Of a DNA stretch of 64,000 bases, positions 1 through 8,780 are shown in pieces; position 1 is the first letter of the stretch, and each line of letters starts with the position of its first letter. Below the pieces are notes generated by a model that worked only from the letters and a program-made list of their open reading frames with translations, searched no databases and was not told the origin of the DNA. Made by a program: the position numbers and the translations under genes. Source of the stretch: Eggerthella sinensis (GTDB lineage: Bacteria; Actinomycetota; Coriobacteriia; Coriobacteriales; Eggerthellaceae); assembly GCF_003339815.1 (NCBI RefSeq), contig NZ_PPTT01000015.1:1-64000 (forward strand), written 5' to 3'.

Positions 1-26
1 CTCCCAGGGCGCGCCAAAAGAGCGCC

Positions 27-953
27 TCACTCCCAAAACCCCACCTCCCGCACGCCTTCCAGCACGTCTTCCGCGGGCAGCAGCGTCGCGTCCGCCACGT
101 CCATCCCGGTTTCGTCCAAAAAGCGCCTCACCAGGTGGTAGCCGCAGGCGTATCCGGCGCAGTACGGCAGGCCGACGGTGGCGTATCCCTGCGCGGCGGC
201 GATGTCGTCGCCGTAGAGGTACGCCGACAGCGCGGCCATGCCCTGCACGTCGAGGGCCTCGTGCATGACGGGCTTGAGGGCGTCCAACGCATCGGCGCTC
301 GTCTTCGTCACCCAGGGGCCGGCGAATTCTTCGCCGTACAGCGCGACGGCGAAGTTCTCGGCGAGACCTTCGCTCACCATCATCTCGCCCAAGGTGATGT
401 CGTTGCTCCAGGCGATGAACTGGAAGCGCACGTTGTGGTTCGTCTCGTGGGCAAGGGCGGCGGGCAGGCGGCGCATCGTTTCGGCCGAGGGGACGAGCCA
501 TGCTAGCACGTAGCCGGGGATGCCGCCATCGCCGCAGTACCCTTCGCTCGCGGCAAGCGCGGGATTGTCGGGATTGCCCAGCAGCAGGGAGAACAGGTAG
601 TCCTGCGTCGGCAGCGCGATGCCGCGCTCGGCGAACCGGGCAAGCGAGCGCTCGACGGCCTGCCGGCTCGCGTCCCACAGCGCGTCGTCGCCGAGCAGCG
701 CCACGGCGTCCGCCCAGCTCTCGTCCACGCGCTCGGGCGGCAGAATGCCCAGCATCTCGCTCGCCATCACCACGTCGTAGCCGCCGGGCTGCGTCGCGCG
801 CAGCGGCACGTGGTAGCAATCCCATTTCGCTTTGAGCGGCGCCATGAGCTCGTGGCGGTAGAGGTCGGCGCGTTTCTCGGGCGGGGCCGCCATCATGCGG
901 GCGTACGACCCTGCAGAGCGCAGGGCGCGCACGGTTGGCGAGGAAACGGTCAT
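27..953 (-). CDS. DUF2268-like putative Zn-dependent protease
   Basis: Predicted soluble zinc metalloprotease of 308 residues. The sequence contains an HExxH motif (HETNH) in a helix preceded by ALA, followed about 20-30 residues later by an acidic stretch (SEGLAENFA) that could supply the third zinc ligand. This arrangement is typical of the DUF2268 (predicted Zn-dependent protease) family; the substrate is unknown. No signal peptide is visible. I start at the second ATG (953) because AAAGGAC lies just upstream; an in-frame ATG at 989 would add 12 residues without a good ribosome site. The gene is divergent from the M20 peptidase at 1099. Family assignment is from motif and layout only. Confidence 0.7.
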   Translation of the reverse strand: MTVSSPTVRALRSAGSYARMMAAPPEKRADLYRHELMAPLKAKWDCYHVPLRATQPGGYDVVMASEMLGILPPERVDESWADAVALLGDDALWDASRQAVERSLARFAERGIALPTQDYLFSLLLGNPDNPALAASEGYCGDGGIPGYVLAWLVPSAETMRRLPAALAHETNHNVRFQFIAWSNDITLGEMMVSEGLAENFAVALYGEEFAGPWVTKTSADALDALKPVMHEALDVQGMAALSAYLYGDDIAAAQGYATVGLPYCAGYACGYHLVRRFLDETGMDVADATLLPAEDVLEGVREVGFWE

Positions 954-1098
954 GGAAGTCCTTTCGTCGGGGTGTATCGGGAGGCCCATCCTACGCTCTC
1001 ACGTCGCGTGAGAGTCAACACCTCGTCACCTGCGCTGCATCCCCGCCAACCAACAGGGCTATAATGAGCCGCAACTCACCGAGTAAGGAGGAGCTCCT

Positions 1099-2550
1099 AT
1101 GATCGTGCTTGCCATCGTGATCGCGCTGATCGCGGTTCTCGTGCTTGTGCTGGTGGTGAACGCCGTGCGGCTCAAGCCGACGCCCGTCACCGACCCGCTG
1201 CCGCAAAGCGACGCGCGCGGCGACGAGGCCTCGGTCGCGCGTTTCCAGGAGATGCTGCGCTGCGCCACCGTGTGGGACCTGCACAACCCGGACGCCGACC
1301 GTTCCGCGTTCGACGACTTCGTCCCGCTGCTGCAGCGCCTGTATCCGCGCGTGTTCGACAGCCTCGAGCTCGAGCTGATCGACGGGTACGGCATCTCGCT
1401 GTTGTGGAAGGGCTCCGACCGCGCGCTCGCGCCCGTCGTGCTCATGGCGCACCACGACGTGGTGCCCGCCGACGCGTCCGAGTGGACGCACGATCCCTTC
1501 GCCGCCGACATCGTCGACGGGAAGATCTACGCGCGCGGCGCGGTGGACACGAAGTGCATCTGGGCGGCGCTCATGGAAGCCACCGACGGGCTGCTCGCGC
1601 AGGGCTACGTGCCGCCGCGCGACATCTACTTCTTCTCGTCGAACACCGAGGAGGACGGTGGCGACACGGCGCCCCACATGGTGGAGCACCTCAAGGCCAT
1701 CGGCCGCGTGCCGTATATGGTGCTCGACGAGGGCGGTGCGGTCATCGACAACCCGCCGCTCGGCGTGACGGGCGAGTTCGCCGTCGTGGGCGTTGCCGAG
1801 AAGGGCATCTTCGACGCCTTCATCACCACGAGCGCCGAGGGCGGGCACGCCGCCATGCCGTCGCTCAAGGACGCCACCGCCAAGCTCGTCGCGGGCCTCG
1901 ATGCGGTGCAGCAGAACCCGCCGGCCGCGAAGCTGTCCGCCCCAGTCGCGGCGATGCTGCGCGAGCTCGCCTCGCACGGCAGCTGGGCCTTGCGCCTCGT
2001 GTTCGCCAACCTCTGGCTGTTCAGGCCCGTGGTCATCCGCATCATGAAGGGCGACCCCGAGACGGCCGCCATGGTGCGCACCACCTACGCGCTCACGCAG
2101 CTCGAAGGCAGCCCGGCGCACAACGTCATTCCGAAGCAGGCGAAGGCCACGGTGAACGTGCGCGTCGACCCCGGCGAGACGGTGGACACCGCCTTCGCGC
2201 GCATCAAGGAGCGCTTCGACGAGGGTACTGCGTACGAGTTGGCCGAGGTGAGCGAGCCGTCGCCCATCGCGCCGTTCCACGATGACCCCGCCTACGACTA
2301 CCTGCGCCGCGTCATCCACAGCGTGTACCCCTCCGCGGGCATCGCGCCCTACGTGCAAACCAGCTGCAGCGACGCGCGCCGCTTCCACCGCATCTGCCCG
2401 CGCACGTACCGCTTCGCGGGCATCCTGTTCAAAGGCGACCAGCGCAACCGCGTGCACGGCCAAGACGAGAACCTCGACGTGGACAGCTATGTGAAGGGCA
2501 TCGGCTTCTATACGGAGTTCATCCGCAATCTCGACGCGTTAGGGAAGTGA
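1099..2550 (+). CDS. M20 family metallopeptidase (PM20D1-like), membrane-anchored
   Basis: Zinc-dependent peptidase of the M20/M25/M40 family, 483 residues. Residues 2-22 form one hydrophobic helix, so the protein is probably membrane anchored. The catalytic signature is visible: LMAHHDVVPAD (zinc His and Asp), a GAVDTK segment (bridging Asp) and NTEEDGGD (catalytic Glu). Length and the N-terminal helix resemble the carboxypeptidase S / PM20D1 branch, which hydrolyses or forms N-acyl amino acids; the actual substrate cannot be read from sequence. A strong ribosome site (AAGGAGGAG) precedes the ATG. The MFS gene begins 6 bases after the stop, so the pair is probably co-transcribed and may handle the same peptide or acyl-amino-acid substrate. 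Confidence 0.85.
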   Translation: MIVLAIVIALIAVLVLVLVVNAVRLKPTPVTDPLPQSDARGDEASVARFQEMLRCATVWDLHNPDADRSAFDDFVPLLQRLYPRVFDSLELELIDGYGISLLWKGSDRALAPVVLMAHHDVVPADASEWTHDPFAADIVDGKIYARGAVDTKCIWAALMEATDGLLAQGYVPPRDIYFFSSNTEEDGGDTAPHMVEHLKAIGRVPYMVLDEGGAVIDNPPLGVTGEFAVVGVAEKGIFDAFITTSAEGGHAAMPSLKDATAKLVAGLDAVQQNPPAAKLSAPVAAMLRELASHGSWALRLVFANLWLFRPVVIRIMKGDPETAAMVRTTYALTQLEGSPAHNVIPKQAKATVNVRVDPGETVDTAFARIKERFDEGTAYELAEVSEPSPIAPFHDDPAYDYLRRVIHSVYPSAGIAPYVQTSCSDARRFHRICPRTYRFAGILFKGDQRNRVHGQDENLDVDSYVKGIGFYTEFIRNLDALGK

Positions 2551-2556
2551 GGCAGC

Positions 2557-3921
2557 ATGGCTGCAACCAAGGGGGTCGCCTCGGCGGCGAAGCAGGGGAA
2601 GTTCTTCTACGGGTGGTGGATCGTCGCGGGCGGCTTTCTCATCATGTCGACGTGCTACACGGTGTTCGTGAACTGCATCCCGCTGTTCCAGACGCACATC
2701 GTGGAGGACCTCGGCATCACGGTGGGCCAGTTCAACACCGGCGTGTCCATCACCACGGTGGTGGCGGTGCTGGCCTCGCTCGTCATCGGCAAGCTCACCG
2801 ACACGGTGAGCGCGCGGGTGCTGGCGGCAACCACCATCATCACGAGCTCGGTGGTGCTCGTGGGACTGTCGTTCATCACGGCGGTGTGGCAGCTCTACGC
2901 GCTGTGCGTCGTCGCCGGCATGGTGGTGGTGGCCGGCACGCGCCTGTTGGTGTCGGTGCTCATCTCCAACTGGTTCACGCTCAAGCGCGGCCTGGCTGTG
3001 TCCGTCGCGCTGGCGGGATCGGGCGTGGGCGGCGTGGTGCTGTCGCCGGTGACCAGCGCGATGATCGTCGGCTACGGCTGGCGTCCCGCGTTCCTGCTGC
3101 TGGCGGTCATCTGCCTCGTGGCGTCGCTGCCCCTCGCGCTGGCCACGTTCCGCACGCGTCCGAGCGATGTGGGGCTCGAGCCCTTCGGTGCGGGCCAGGT
3201 GGAGCAGGCGAAGGCCGACCGTTCGCCCGACGCGGTGGTGACGGTGTCCATCGGTTGGAAGGTGCTGCGGAAAAGCGCGTGCTTCTGGCTGCTCGTCATC
3301 GGCTTCGTCATGATGGGCGTGACGAACGGCGCCATCATCACGAACTCCATCGCCAACATGACCTCGGTGGTGGTGGACGGCGTCGAGGTGGTTTCGGGCG
3401 GGCACGACACGCTGTGGGCCGGCAGCGTGTGGTCGTTCTATCTGGCCGTGGTCATCGTGGCGAAGGTGTCGCTCGGCGCCATCTACGACCGCTGGGGCAT
3501 GAAGACGGGCACCATCCTGGGCACCCTCATGTCGGTGGCGGCCGGCGTCGCGCTGTGCTTCCCGGCCACCGATGCGGGCCCGATCCTCGCGTGCCTGTTC
3601 TTCGGGTTCGCCACGTGCATGGGCACGGTGGCGCCGCCCATCATGGTGGTGAAGGAGTTCGGCAAGAAGGACCTCGGCACCATCGTGGGCATCGTCACGG
3701 CGTTCGAGATGCTGGGCGCGGCCATCGGCTCGGTGGCGTCGGGCATCATGTTCGACGCGTACCTGTCGTTCGTGCCCGTGTGGATCATGGTGATCGTGGC
3801 ATCGGTGCTGATGGGCGTGACGCTGCTGGCGTCGATTCCCGCGGCGCGCCGCCTCGTGGCCAGGCGTGTTGCCGAGGGCGCGCCCGAGCTGGACGCCGAA
3901 GGGTTCGAAATCGGCGCGTAA
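2557..3921 (+). CDS. MFS transporter (OFA-like)
   Basis: Integral membrane transporter of 454 residues with about twelve hydrophobic segments and a long hydrophilic loop in the middle. The N-terminal FYGWWIVAGGF segment and the overall pattern resemble the oxalate/formate antiporter-like branch of the major facilitator superfamily. An extended loop between the seventh and eighth helices (VVVDGVEVVSGGHDT) is unusual but seen in MFS proteins of this class. It follows the M20 peptidase by 6 bases, which suggests shared transcription and possibly shared substrate. The cysK operator begins only about 16 bases after its stop codon. Confidence 0.85.
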   Translation: MAATKGVASAAKQGKFFYGWWIVAGGFLIMSTCYTVFVNCIPLFQTHIVEDLGITVGQFNTGVSITTVVAVLASLVIGKLTDTVSARVLAATTIITSSVVLVGLSFITAVWQLYALCVVAGMVVVAGTRLLVSVLISNWFTLKRGLAVSVALAGSGVGGVVLSPVTSAMIVGYGWRPAFLLLAVICLVASLPLALATFRTRPSDVGLEPFGAGQVEQAKADRSPDAVVTVSIGWKVLRKSACFWLLVIGFVMMGVTNGAIITNSIANMTSVVVDGVEVVSGGHDTLWAGSVWSFYLAVVIVAKVSLGAIYDRWGMKTGTILGTLMSVAAGVALCFPATDAGPILACLFFGFATCMGTVAPPIMVVKEFGKKDLGTIVGIVTAFEMLGAAIGSVASGIMFDAYLSFVPVWIMVIVASVLMGVTLLASIPAARRLVARRVAEGAPELDAEGFEIGA

Positions 3922-3931
3922 CGGTCAGCGC

Positions 3932-3963
3932 TTGACTAAAACATAGTATTACAGTAGGATTTA
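3932..3963 (+). promoter_or_regulatory. cysK promoter with overlapping Rrf2-type operator
   Basis: TTGACT (3932-3937) and TAGGAT (3955-3960) are separated by exactly 17 bases, a good sigma-A promoter for cysK. A 27-bp interrupted palindrome (3937-3963) lies over it: left arm TAAAACATA, 9-base spacer, right arm TAGGATTTA, two mismatches between arms. The same 9-9-9 design and the TAGGATT half-site occur twice at the suf promoter. A bound repressor would cover both promoter boxes. Confidence 0.7.
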
Positions 3964-4017
3964 GCGCGACACACAGGAAGCCCGCGCCGCGGGCGCAGAC
4001 GGGAAAGCAGGCGCATC

Positions 4018-4947
4018 ATGACCGTGTACCAAAGCGTCGCCGAGCTCATCGGCAACACGCCGCTCGTGGAGCTCGTGAACTACGAGGCGAACAACAATCT
4101 GGAAGCCACCATCGTGGGCAAGGTGGAGTCGTTCAACCCGGCCGGCTCCATCAAGGACCGCATCGCGAAGGCGATGATCGACGACGCGCTGGAGCGCGGC
4201 GTGATCGACAGCGACACGGTGCTCATTGAGCCCACCTCGGGCAACACCGGCATCGGCCTGGCGGCCATCGCCGCCGCGCGCGGCATGCGCCTCATCATCG
4301 CCATGCCCGAGACCATGTCCATCGAGCGCCGCAACCTCATGAAGGCCTACGGTGCCGAACTCGTGCTGACCGACGGCGCGCTGGGGATGAAGGGCGCCAT
4401 CGCGCGCGCCGACGAACTGGCGGCCGAGATTCCCAACTCGTTCATCGTGGGTCAGTTCACGAACCCGGCGAACCCGGCCATCCACGAGGTGACCACGGGC
4501 CCCGAGATTTGGGAAGCAACCGACGGCCAGGTCGATATCTTCGTGGCGGGCGTGGGCACGGGCGGCACGGTGAGCGGCACGGGCGCCTACCTCAAGCGCA
4601 TGAACCCCGACGTGCAGGTGGTGGCTGTGGAGCCGGCGTCGTCGCCGGTGCTGTCCGAGGGCCGCGCGGGCGCGCACAAGATCCAGGGCATCGGCGCGGG
4701 CTTCGTGCCCGACACGCTGGACACCGCGGTGTACGACGAGGTGATCGCCGTCGAGGACGAGGACGCGTTCGCCGTGGGCCGCGAGCTTGCCGCGAAGGAA
4801 GGCCTGCTCGTGGGCATCTCGTCCGGCGCGGCCGTGGCCGCCGCCACCGAGCTGGCCCGCCGCCCCGAGAACAAGGGCAAGACCATCGTCGTCATCCTCC
4901 CCGACACCGGCGAGCGCTACCTCACCACCGCGATGTTCGGGTTCTAA
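4018..4947 (+). CDS. cysK: cysteine synthase A (O-acetylserine sulfhydrylase)
   Basis: Makes L-cysteine from O-acetylserine and sulfide with PLP, in the cytoplasm. At 309 residues it has the usual family length. Visible motifs are NPAGSIKDR with the PLP lysine at residue 46, the substrate-binding loop PTSGNTGIGLA, the phosphate-binding GTGGTVSG and the C-terminal GISSGAAVAA. It is a single-gene unit bounded by its own promoter/operator upstream and a strong GC hairpin downstream. The operator shared in design with the suf promoter suggests that cysteine supply and Fe-S assembly are controlled together. Confidence 0.96.
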   Translation: MTVYQSVAELIGNTPLVELVNYEANNNLEATIVGKVESFNPAGSIKDRIAKAMIDDALERGVIDSDTVLIEPTSGNTGIGLAAIAAARGMRLIIAMPETMSIERRNLMKAYGAELVLTDGALGMKGAIARADELAAEIPNSFIVGQFTNPANPAIHEVTTGPEIWEATDGQVDIFVAGVGTGGTVSGTGAYLKRMNPDVQVVAVEPASSPVLSEGRAGAHKIQGIGAGFVPDTLDTAVYDEVIAVEDEDAFAVGRELAAKEGLLVGISSGAAVAAATELARRPENKGKTIVVILPDTGERYLTTAMFGF

Positions 4948-4964
4948 CAGCGGCGAACCCAACG

Positions 4965-4998
4965 CGAAGGGCCCCGCGGCATGCCGCGGGGCCCTTCG
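4965..4998. terminator. GC-rich terminator hairpin after cysK
   Basis: A perfect inverted repeat (arms CGAAGGGGCCCCGCGG-type, centred on GCATGC at about 4981) directly follows the cysK stop. The stem is very strong but only a short T-poor tail follows, so it may work bidirectionally between the convergent cysK and proC genes. Confidence 0.7.
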
Positions 4999-5013
4999 TC
5001 ATACGTACCTATT

Positions 5014-5063
5014 GTCGCCCGAAACGTACGGTTTTTCGCCCAAAACCGTACGTTTCGGGCGAC
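5014..5063. repeat. 22-bp perfect inverted repeat with 6-base loop
   Basis: The arms at 5014-5035 and 5042-5063 are perfectly complementary over 22 bases (each contains CGAAACGTACGG or its complement), separated by TCGCCC. It lies between the convergent ends of cysK and proC, 30 bases from proC's stop. It could be the proC terminator, but there is no T-tract after the stem on either strand, and it sits beside a second, separate hairpin. Confidence 0.75.
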
Positions 5064-5093
5064 GGTGACGTCGAGGGCGGCTGCGCCGGAACG

Positions 5094-5891
5094 CTATTCG
5101 CCTTCGATGGCGTCGATGGCGTCGATCACGGTGCCGCGGAAGCCATCCTTCTCGAGGGCGGCGACGCCCTTGATGGTGGTGCCGCCGGGCGAGCAGACGG
5201 CGTCCTTCATCGCGCCGGGGTGCGTGCCGGTTTCCAGGTGCAGCTTGGCGGTGCCCATCATCATCTGCGCCGCAAGGCGGTAGGCGGTCGCGCGCGGCAG
5301 GCCGTGCTTCACGCCGGCGTCGCCGAGCGCTTCGAGGAACATCGCGGCGAACGCGGGGCCGCACCCGGCGACGGAGCTTGCGGTGGACAGCAGCTTGCCG
5401 TCCACCCATTCGATGAGGGCGATCTGGCCGAACAGGTTCTCGAACGCCTGCAGCTCCTCGTCGCTGAGCGAGTGGCGCTGCTCGCAGGCCACCACGCCCG
5501 CGCCCACGGCGATGGGCGTGTTGGGGATGGTGCTGAGGTGGCGGCTGTTCGGCGCGAGGATGTTCTCGTAGAACGCGAAGTCGCACCCGGCGGCCACCGA
5601 GATCACGGCCTTGTCGGCCAAGAGATCGCGCACAGGCTGAACCACCTGCTCGACGAGGTAGGGCTTCACGGCGAGGATGACGAAGTCGCTCGCCTCGACC
5701 ACCTCGCGCGCGTCGCGATGGGCGTTGACCCCCAGCTTCTCGGCCGTGGCCTGCAGCTTGTCGAAGTGCGCGGCGCACGCGTGGATGTGCGCGCCCTCGA
5801 GTGCGCCCGAGCTTACGAGGCCCTGCGCCATCGCCTGCGCCATGTTGCCGAAGCCGATGAAGCCGACCTCGATGCTTGCGGTGTCCGTCAT
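5094..5891 (-). CDS. proC: pyrroline-5-carboxylate reductase
   Basis: Last step of proline biosynthesis: reduces 1-pyrroline-5-carboxylate with NAD(P)H. The protein has 265 residues, the normal family length. Visible motifs are the N-terminal Rossmann fingerprint GFIGFGNMAQAM, the AVKPY segment, the conserved MPNTP-like IPNTPIAVGAG and the C-terminal dimer-domain signature ending in SPGGTTIKGVAALE. A ribosome site (AAAGGAC) precedes the ATG. It is monocistronic and divergent from the LysR gene. Confidence 0.96.
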   Translation of the reverse strand: MTDTASIEVGFIGFGNMAQAMAQGLVSSGALEGAHIHACAAHFDKLQATAEKLGVNAHRDAREVVEASDFVILAVKPYLVEQVVQPVRDLLADKAVISVAAGCDFAFYENILAPNSRHLSTIPNTPIAVGAGVVACEQRHSLSDEELQAFENLFGQIALIEWVDGKLLSTASSVAGCGPAFAAMFLEALGDAGVKHGLPRATAYRLAAQMMMGTAKLHLETGTHPGAMKDAVCSPGGTTIKGVAALEKDGFRGTVIDAIDAIEGE

Positions 5892-6041
5892 GCGGTAGTC
5901 CTTTCGTCGCGCTCACGTTTTTGCTGGCATCGATTGTACGCCAGCCGCGCCCTCGCTCCAAACGACGATTTCGTGACGCAGGGAAGCAACGCGCGAGATG
6001 GTACAATCGCGTGAGGGGCTGGAAGTGGGGAAGAGGCGTAG

Positions 6042-6962
6042 ATGGACACGAAAAACCTGGCGGCATTCAAGGCCGTTTACGAAGCTGGCAGCATCACGAA
6101 AGCCGCTGCGCAGCTCTATATCACGCAGCCCGGGCTCTCGAAGGCCGTCCTCCGTCTCGAAGCCGAATTCGGGCGCATGCTGTTCGAGCGGACGAGCAAG
6201 GGCGTGGTTCCCACGGTGTTCGCCGAGGCACTGTATGCGAAGGTGGACAAACTGGTGGCGCTATTGGACGCTATCGAGCAGGACGCGTCGGCGCGCGGCG
6301 GGCGTCACGCGCTGTCCGTAGCATCCACGGTGGGGGTGATGCTGTATGTGGGCTTGCGCTTCAACGACGACTTCCAGGCATTGCATCCCGACGTCGAACT
6401 GATCGTGGAGGAGGGCAGCGATCGGCGCGTGGAGGAGCAGCTGGCATCCGGCGCGGTCGACGTGGCCTTCCTGGCGGGTCCCGTCGACTATGGGCGCTAC
6501 GACGCGTGGCCGTTCAGTCGACATCGGCATGTGCTCGAGGTGAATGCGGGCGGCCCTTTGGCGAACCGCGAATTCGTCACGCACGCCGACCTGGACGGCT
6601 TGAGCGTTGCTCTGCTCTCGCGCGACTACGCGCCCTATCGCAACAACCTGCGCTGGCTCGCCGAGGCCGATGCCGAGCCCGCGCGGCTGATCGAGGTTAT
6701 CGAGGGGTTCACCGGCAGCCAGATGGTCGCCGATGGGACGGCCGTCAGCATCACTACTGATTACTCGTCCGCTATGCGCGCCGCCCCGGAAGTGGTGGCG
6801 ATTCCCTTCGAAAACGAGGCGTGCTCTTACGACGTGTATCTGGTGAAGCGCAAAGGAGAGGTGCTCGATGCCGACGCCGAAGCGTTTCGGACGTTCGCTC
6901 TCGCATGGATAGAGTCCCATCGAGACGAGCTGTTCGTGGGGGAACACTCGGTGTTTTGGTGA
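6042..6962 (+). CDS. LysR-family transcriptional regulator
   Basis: DNA-binding regulator of 306 residues. Residues 1-60 hold the winged helix-turn-helix (AAFKAVYEAGSITKAAAQLY followed by ITQPGLSKAVLRLE), and the rest is the periplasmic-binding-like effector domain. It precedes the Tat flavoprotein gene by 125 bases in the same direction, with a LysR-type palindrome between them. In Eggerthellaceae, flavoprotein reductases are often paired with a dedicated regulator of this sort, so it probably senses the flavoprotein's substrate. A TACAAT box near 6002 may be its -10 element. Confidence 0.9.
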   Translation: MDTKNLAAFKAVYEAGSITKAAAQLYITQPGLSKAVLRLEAEFGRMLFERTSKGVVPTVFAEALYAKVDKLVALLDAIEQDASARGGRHALSVASTVGVMLYVGLRFNDDFQALHPDVELIVEEGSDRRVEEQLASGAVDVAFLAGPVDYGRYDAWPFSRHRHVLEVNAGGPLANREFVTHADLDGLSVALLSRDYAPYRNNLRWLAEADAEPARLIEVIEGFTGSQMVADGTAVSITTDYSSAMRAAPEVVAIPFENEACSYDVYLVKRKGEVLDADAEAFRTFALAWIESHRDELFVGEHSVFW

Positions 6963-6982
6963 GGTTCGACGGGCTCATCCGC

Positions 6983-6999
6983 CATAACATTCGGTTATG
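6983..6999. promoter_or_regulatory. candidate LysR-binding palindrome
   Basis: Perfect CATAAC-N5-GTTATG dyad, which contains the T-N11-A core expected of LysR-type sites. It lies between the LysR gene and the flavoprotein gene, about 90 bases before the flavoprotein start codon, a usual distance for an activator site. Confidence 0.6.
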
Positions 7000-7087
7000 A
7001 CGGGTATTCCCACTCGTCTGTTCCCGGCGTGCGTTTCGGTGGGTATGCTCTTCTTGTTCGTATTGAAAACGACAAGGAGGGTTCGTC

Positions 7088-8677
7088 ATGACGAATGGAT
7101 TGACCAGGAGAAACTTTCTGACCACGGCAGGGTTGGCCGGCATTGCCGCAGCGGGGATGGGGCTTGCAGGCTGCGCCCCGAAGGCGGCGGGCGCAGTCGA
7201 GGGCGCGGCAAGCGCGGCAGCGACGGGAGCCGCGGGCGCAGGCGGTACCGTGCCCGCTTCGTGGGACGAGGAATGCGACGTTTTAGTGCTCGGTGCCGGC
7301 GGGGCGGGCGCGTCGGCGGCGCTGGCGGCGACGAAGGCGGGCGCGAGCGTGATCGTGCTCGACTCGCAGGCTTCCAACAATTTCAACGCCACTTCCATCT
7401 GCAAAGGCAACTTCTGCGTCGTGGGATCCGACGAGCAGAAAGCGCTCGGCATCGAGGACTCGGTTGAGAAGTTCCTGGAAGACGCCCTTGCAAACGGCAA
7501 TTCGGATGGCAATGTCATCCGGGCGAATCGTGAAGACGCTATCAGGGTGTTTGCCGAGAACAGCGCGCGCGGGTATCAGCTGCTCAAGGAGCTGGGCGTT
7601 GAGTTTCCCGATCCGTATATGCAGGTGGGTCATTCGCTTCTGCGCTGCCATGTGGTCGACAACGCAAAGATGCTGCAGCTCCTGACGGATGCGAGCAAGA
7701 AAGCCGGTGCCGACTATCAGTTCGAGACCGAGTTCACGAAGCTCGTGCGCGATGGCTCCGGAACGGTTATGGGTGCCATCGCCGTCAAGGACGGCAAGGA
7801 AAAGGCGTTCAAGGCGAAAAAGGCCGTTTTAATGTGCACGGGGTCGTTCGTACGCAATGTGGAACTGGTTGAGGAATGCGCCATGGGCTTCAGCAAGATC
7901 CCGCTGTTCACGGGCGAGGGCCTGACGGGAGCCGGGCATCTGGCGCTCATGGATATGGGCGGTGCCTTATGGGGGCGCGAATGTATCTACGCATGCGAGG
8001 GAGATTCGGAAGACGGGAAGGCATACACGGAGATGTGCCTGTTCGGCGCGATTGTCACCGACCTGTCCGGCAACCGGTTCTTCGATGACGGTCAGTACTG
8101 GACCAATGCGCGAACGCGCGCTGTGGTGGCGAAAGCCAAGCAGGAAGGAAACGAGAAGTTCCAAACATGGCAGGTGTTCGACCAGGCGGCGTACGATCGC
8201 GCGGTTGAGAATGGTCCGAGCAACGGTATCTATCCCGAGAACGAGTCGTACTTTATCAAGGCCGACACCATCGAGGAACTTGCCGAAGCCATCAACGCGC
8301 CCGATCTTCCAGCCACCCTTGCCAAGTACAATGAGGACATCGCCAACGGCGGTGACACGCAGTTCGGCCGAGTGTATTGGAACGGCGTCGGGACTCCGAC
8401 CCCTGTCGCGCTTGACCAGGCCCCATACTACGCATACGCCAGCTTCCCGCACCTGCTGTACACGCCGTGCACCGGCTTCATGATCAACGGCGATTGCCAG
8501 GTGCTCGGTCAGTACGGCGAGGAACCCATCGGCGGTGGGCGGCTGTTCGCGGCGGGCGAGATCATCACGCGCTCCATCGTGGGTAACCATTATATGGTGG
8601 GTGCCGGTATCGGGTCGTGCACCACGCTCGGTATGGTGATCGGAGAGAAGGCGGCCGCGCTCGATCCTTGGGAGTAG
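7088..8677 (+). CDS. Tat-exported FAD-dependent reductase (fumarate reductase flavoprotein-like)
   Basis: Flavoprotein of the FAD-binding_2 / fumarate reductase-succinate dehydrogenase superfamily, 529 residues. The N-terminus has a twin-arginine signal (TRRNFLTTAGL) ending in LAGC, so the mature protein may be a Tat-exported lipoprotein. The FAD-binding fingerprint CDVLVLGAGGAGASAA starts near residue 60. The C-terminal part (TGFMINGDCQVLG, then FAAGEI and GNHYMVGAGIG) matches the family's second FAD segment. No heme or FMN-binding domain is present, so an external electron donor is needed. Members of this expanded family in gut Coriobacteriia reduce varied dietary or host metabolites; the substrate here is unknown. 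Confidence 0.88.
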   Translation: MTNGLTRRNFLTTAGLAGIAAAGMGLAGCAPKAAGAVEGAASAAATGAAGAGGTVPASWDEECDVLVLGAGGAGASAALAATKAGASVIVLDSQASNNFNATSICKGNFCVVGSDEQKALGIEDSVEKFLEDALANGNSDGNVIRANREDAIRVFAENSARGYQLLKELGVEFPDPYMQVGHSLLRCHVVDNAKMLQLLTDASKKAGADYQFETEFTKLVRDGSGTVMGAIAVKDGKEKAFKAKKAVLMCTGSFVRNVELVEECAMGFSKIPLFTGEGLTGAGHLALMDMGGALWGRECIYACEGDSEDGKAYTEMCLFGAIVTDLSGNRFFDDGQYWTNARTRAVVAKAKQEGNEKFQTWQVFDQAAYDRAVENGPSNGIYPENESYFIKADTIEELAEAINAPDLPATLAKYNEDIANGGDTQFGRVYWNGVGTPTPVALDQAPYYAYASFPHLLYTPCTGFMINGDCQVLGQYGEEPIGGGRLFAAGEIITRSIVGNHYMVGAGIGSCTTLGMVIGEKAAALDPWE

Positions 8678-8731
8678 GTGTCAGACCATCCTACGAAGGA
8701 GTATACCCCCTCCTATCCTTCGCTTTTCGGT

Positions 8732-8756
8732 CCGCGGCCCCGACAAGGGGCTGCGG
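8732..8756 (+). terminator. hairpin terminator/attenuator before TIGR04076 gene
   Basis: A 10-bp stem (CCGCGGCCCC pairing with GGGGCTGCGG, one G-U pair) with a 5-base loop, followed by GCTTTCG. It follows the flavoprotein stop and ends 25 bases before the next start codon, so it could partly separate the two genes. Confidence 0.5.
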
Positions 8757-8780
8757 GCTTTCGTCGAGAAAGGAATTGCC

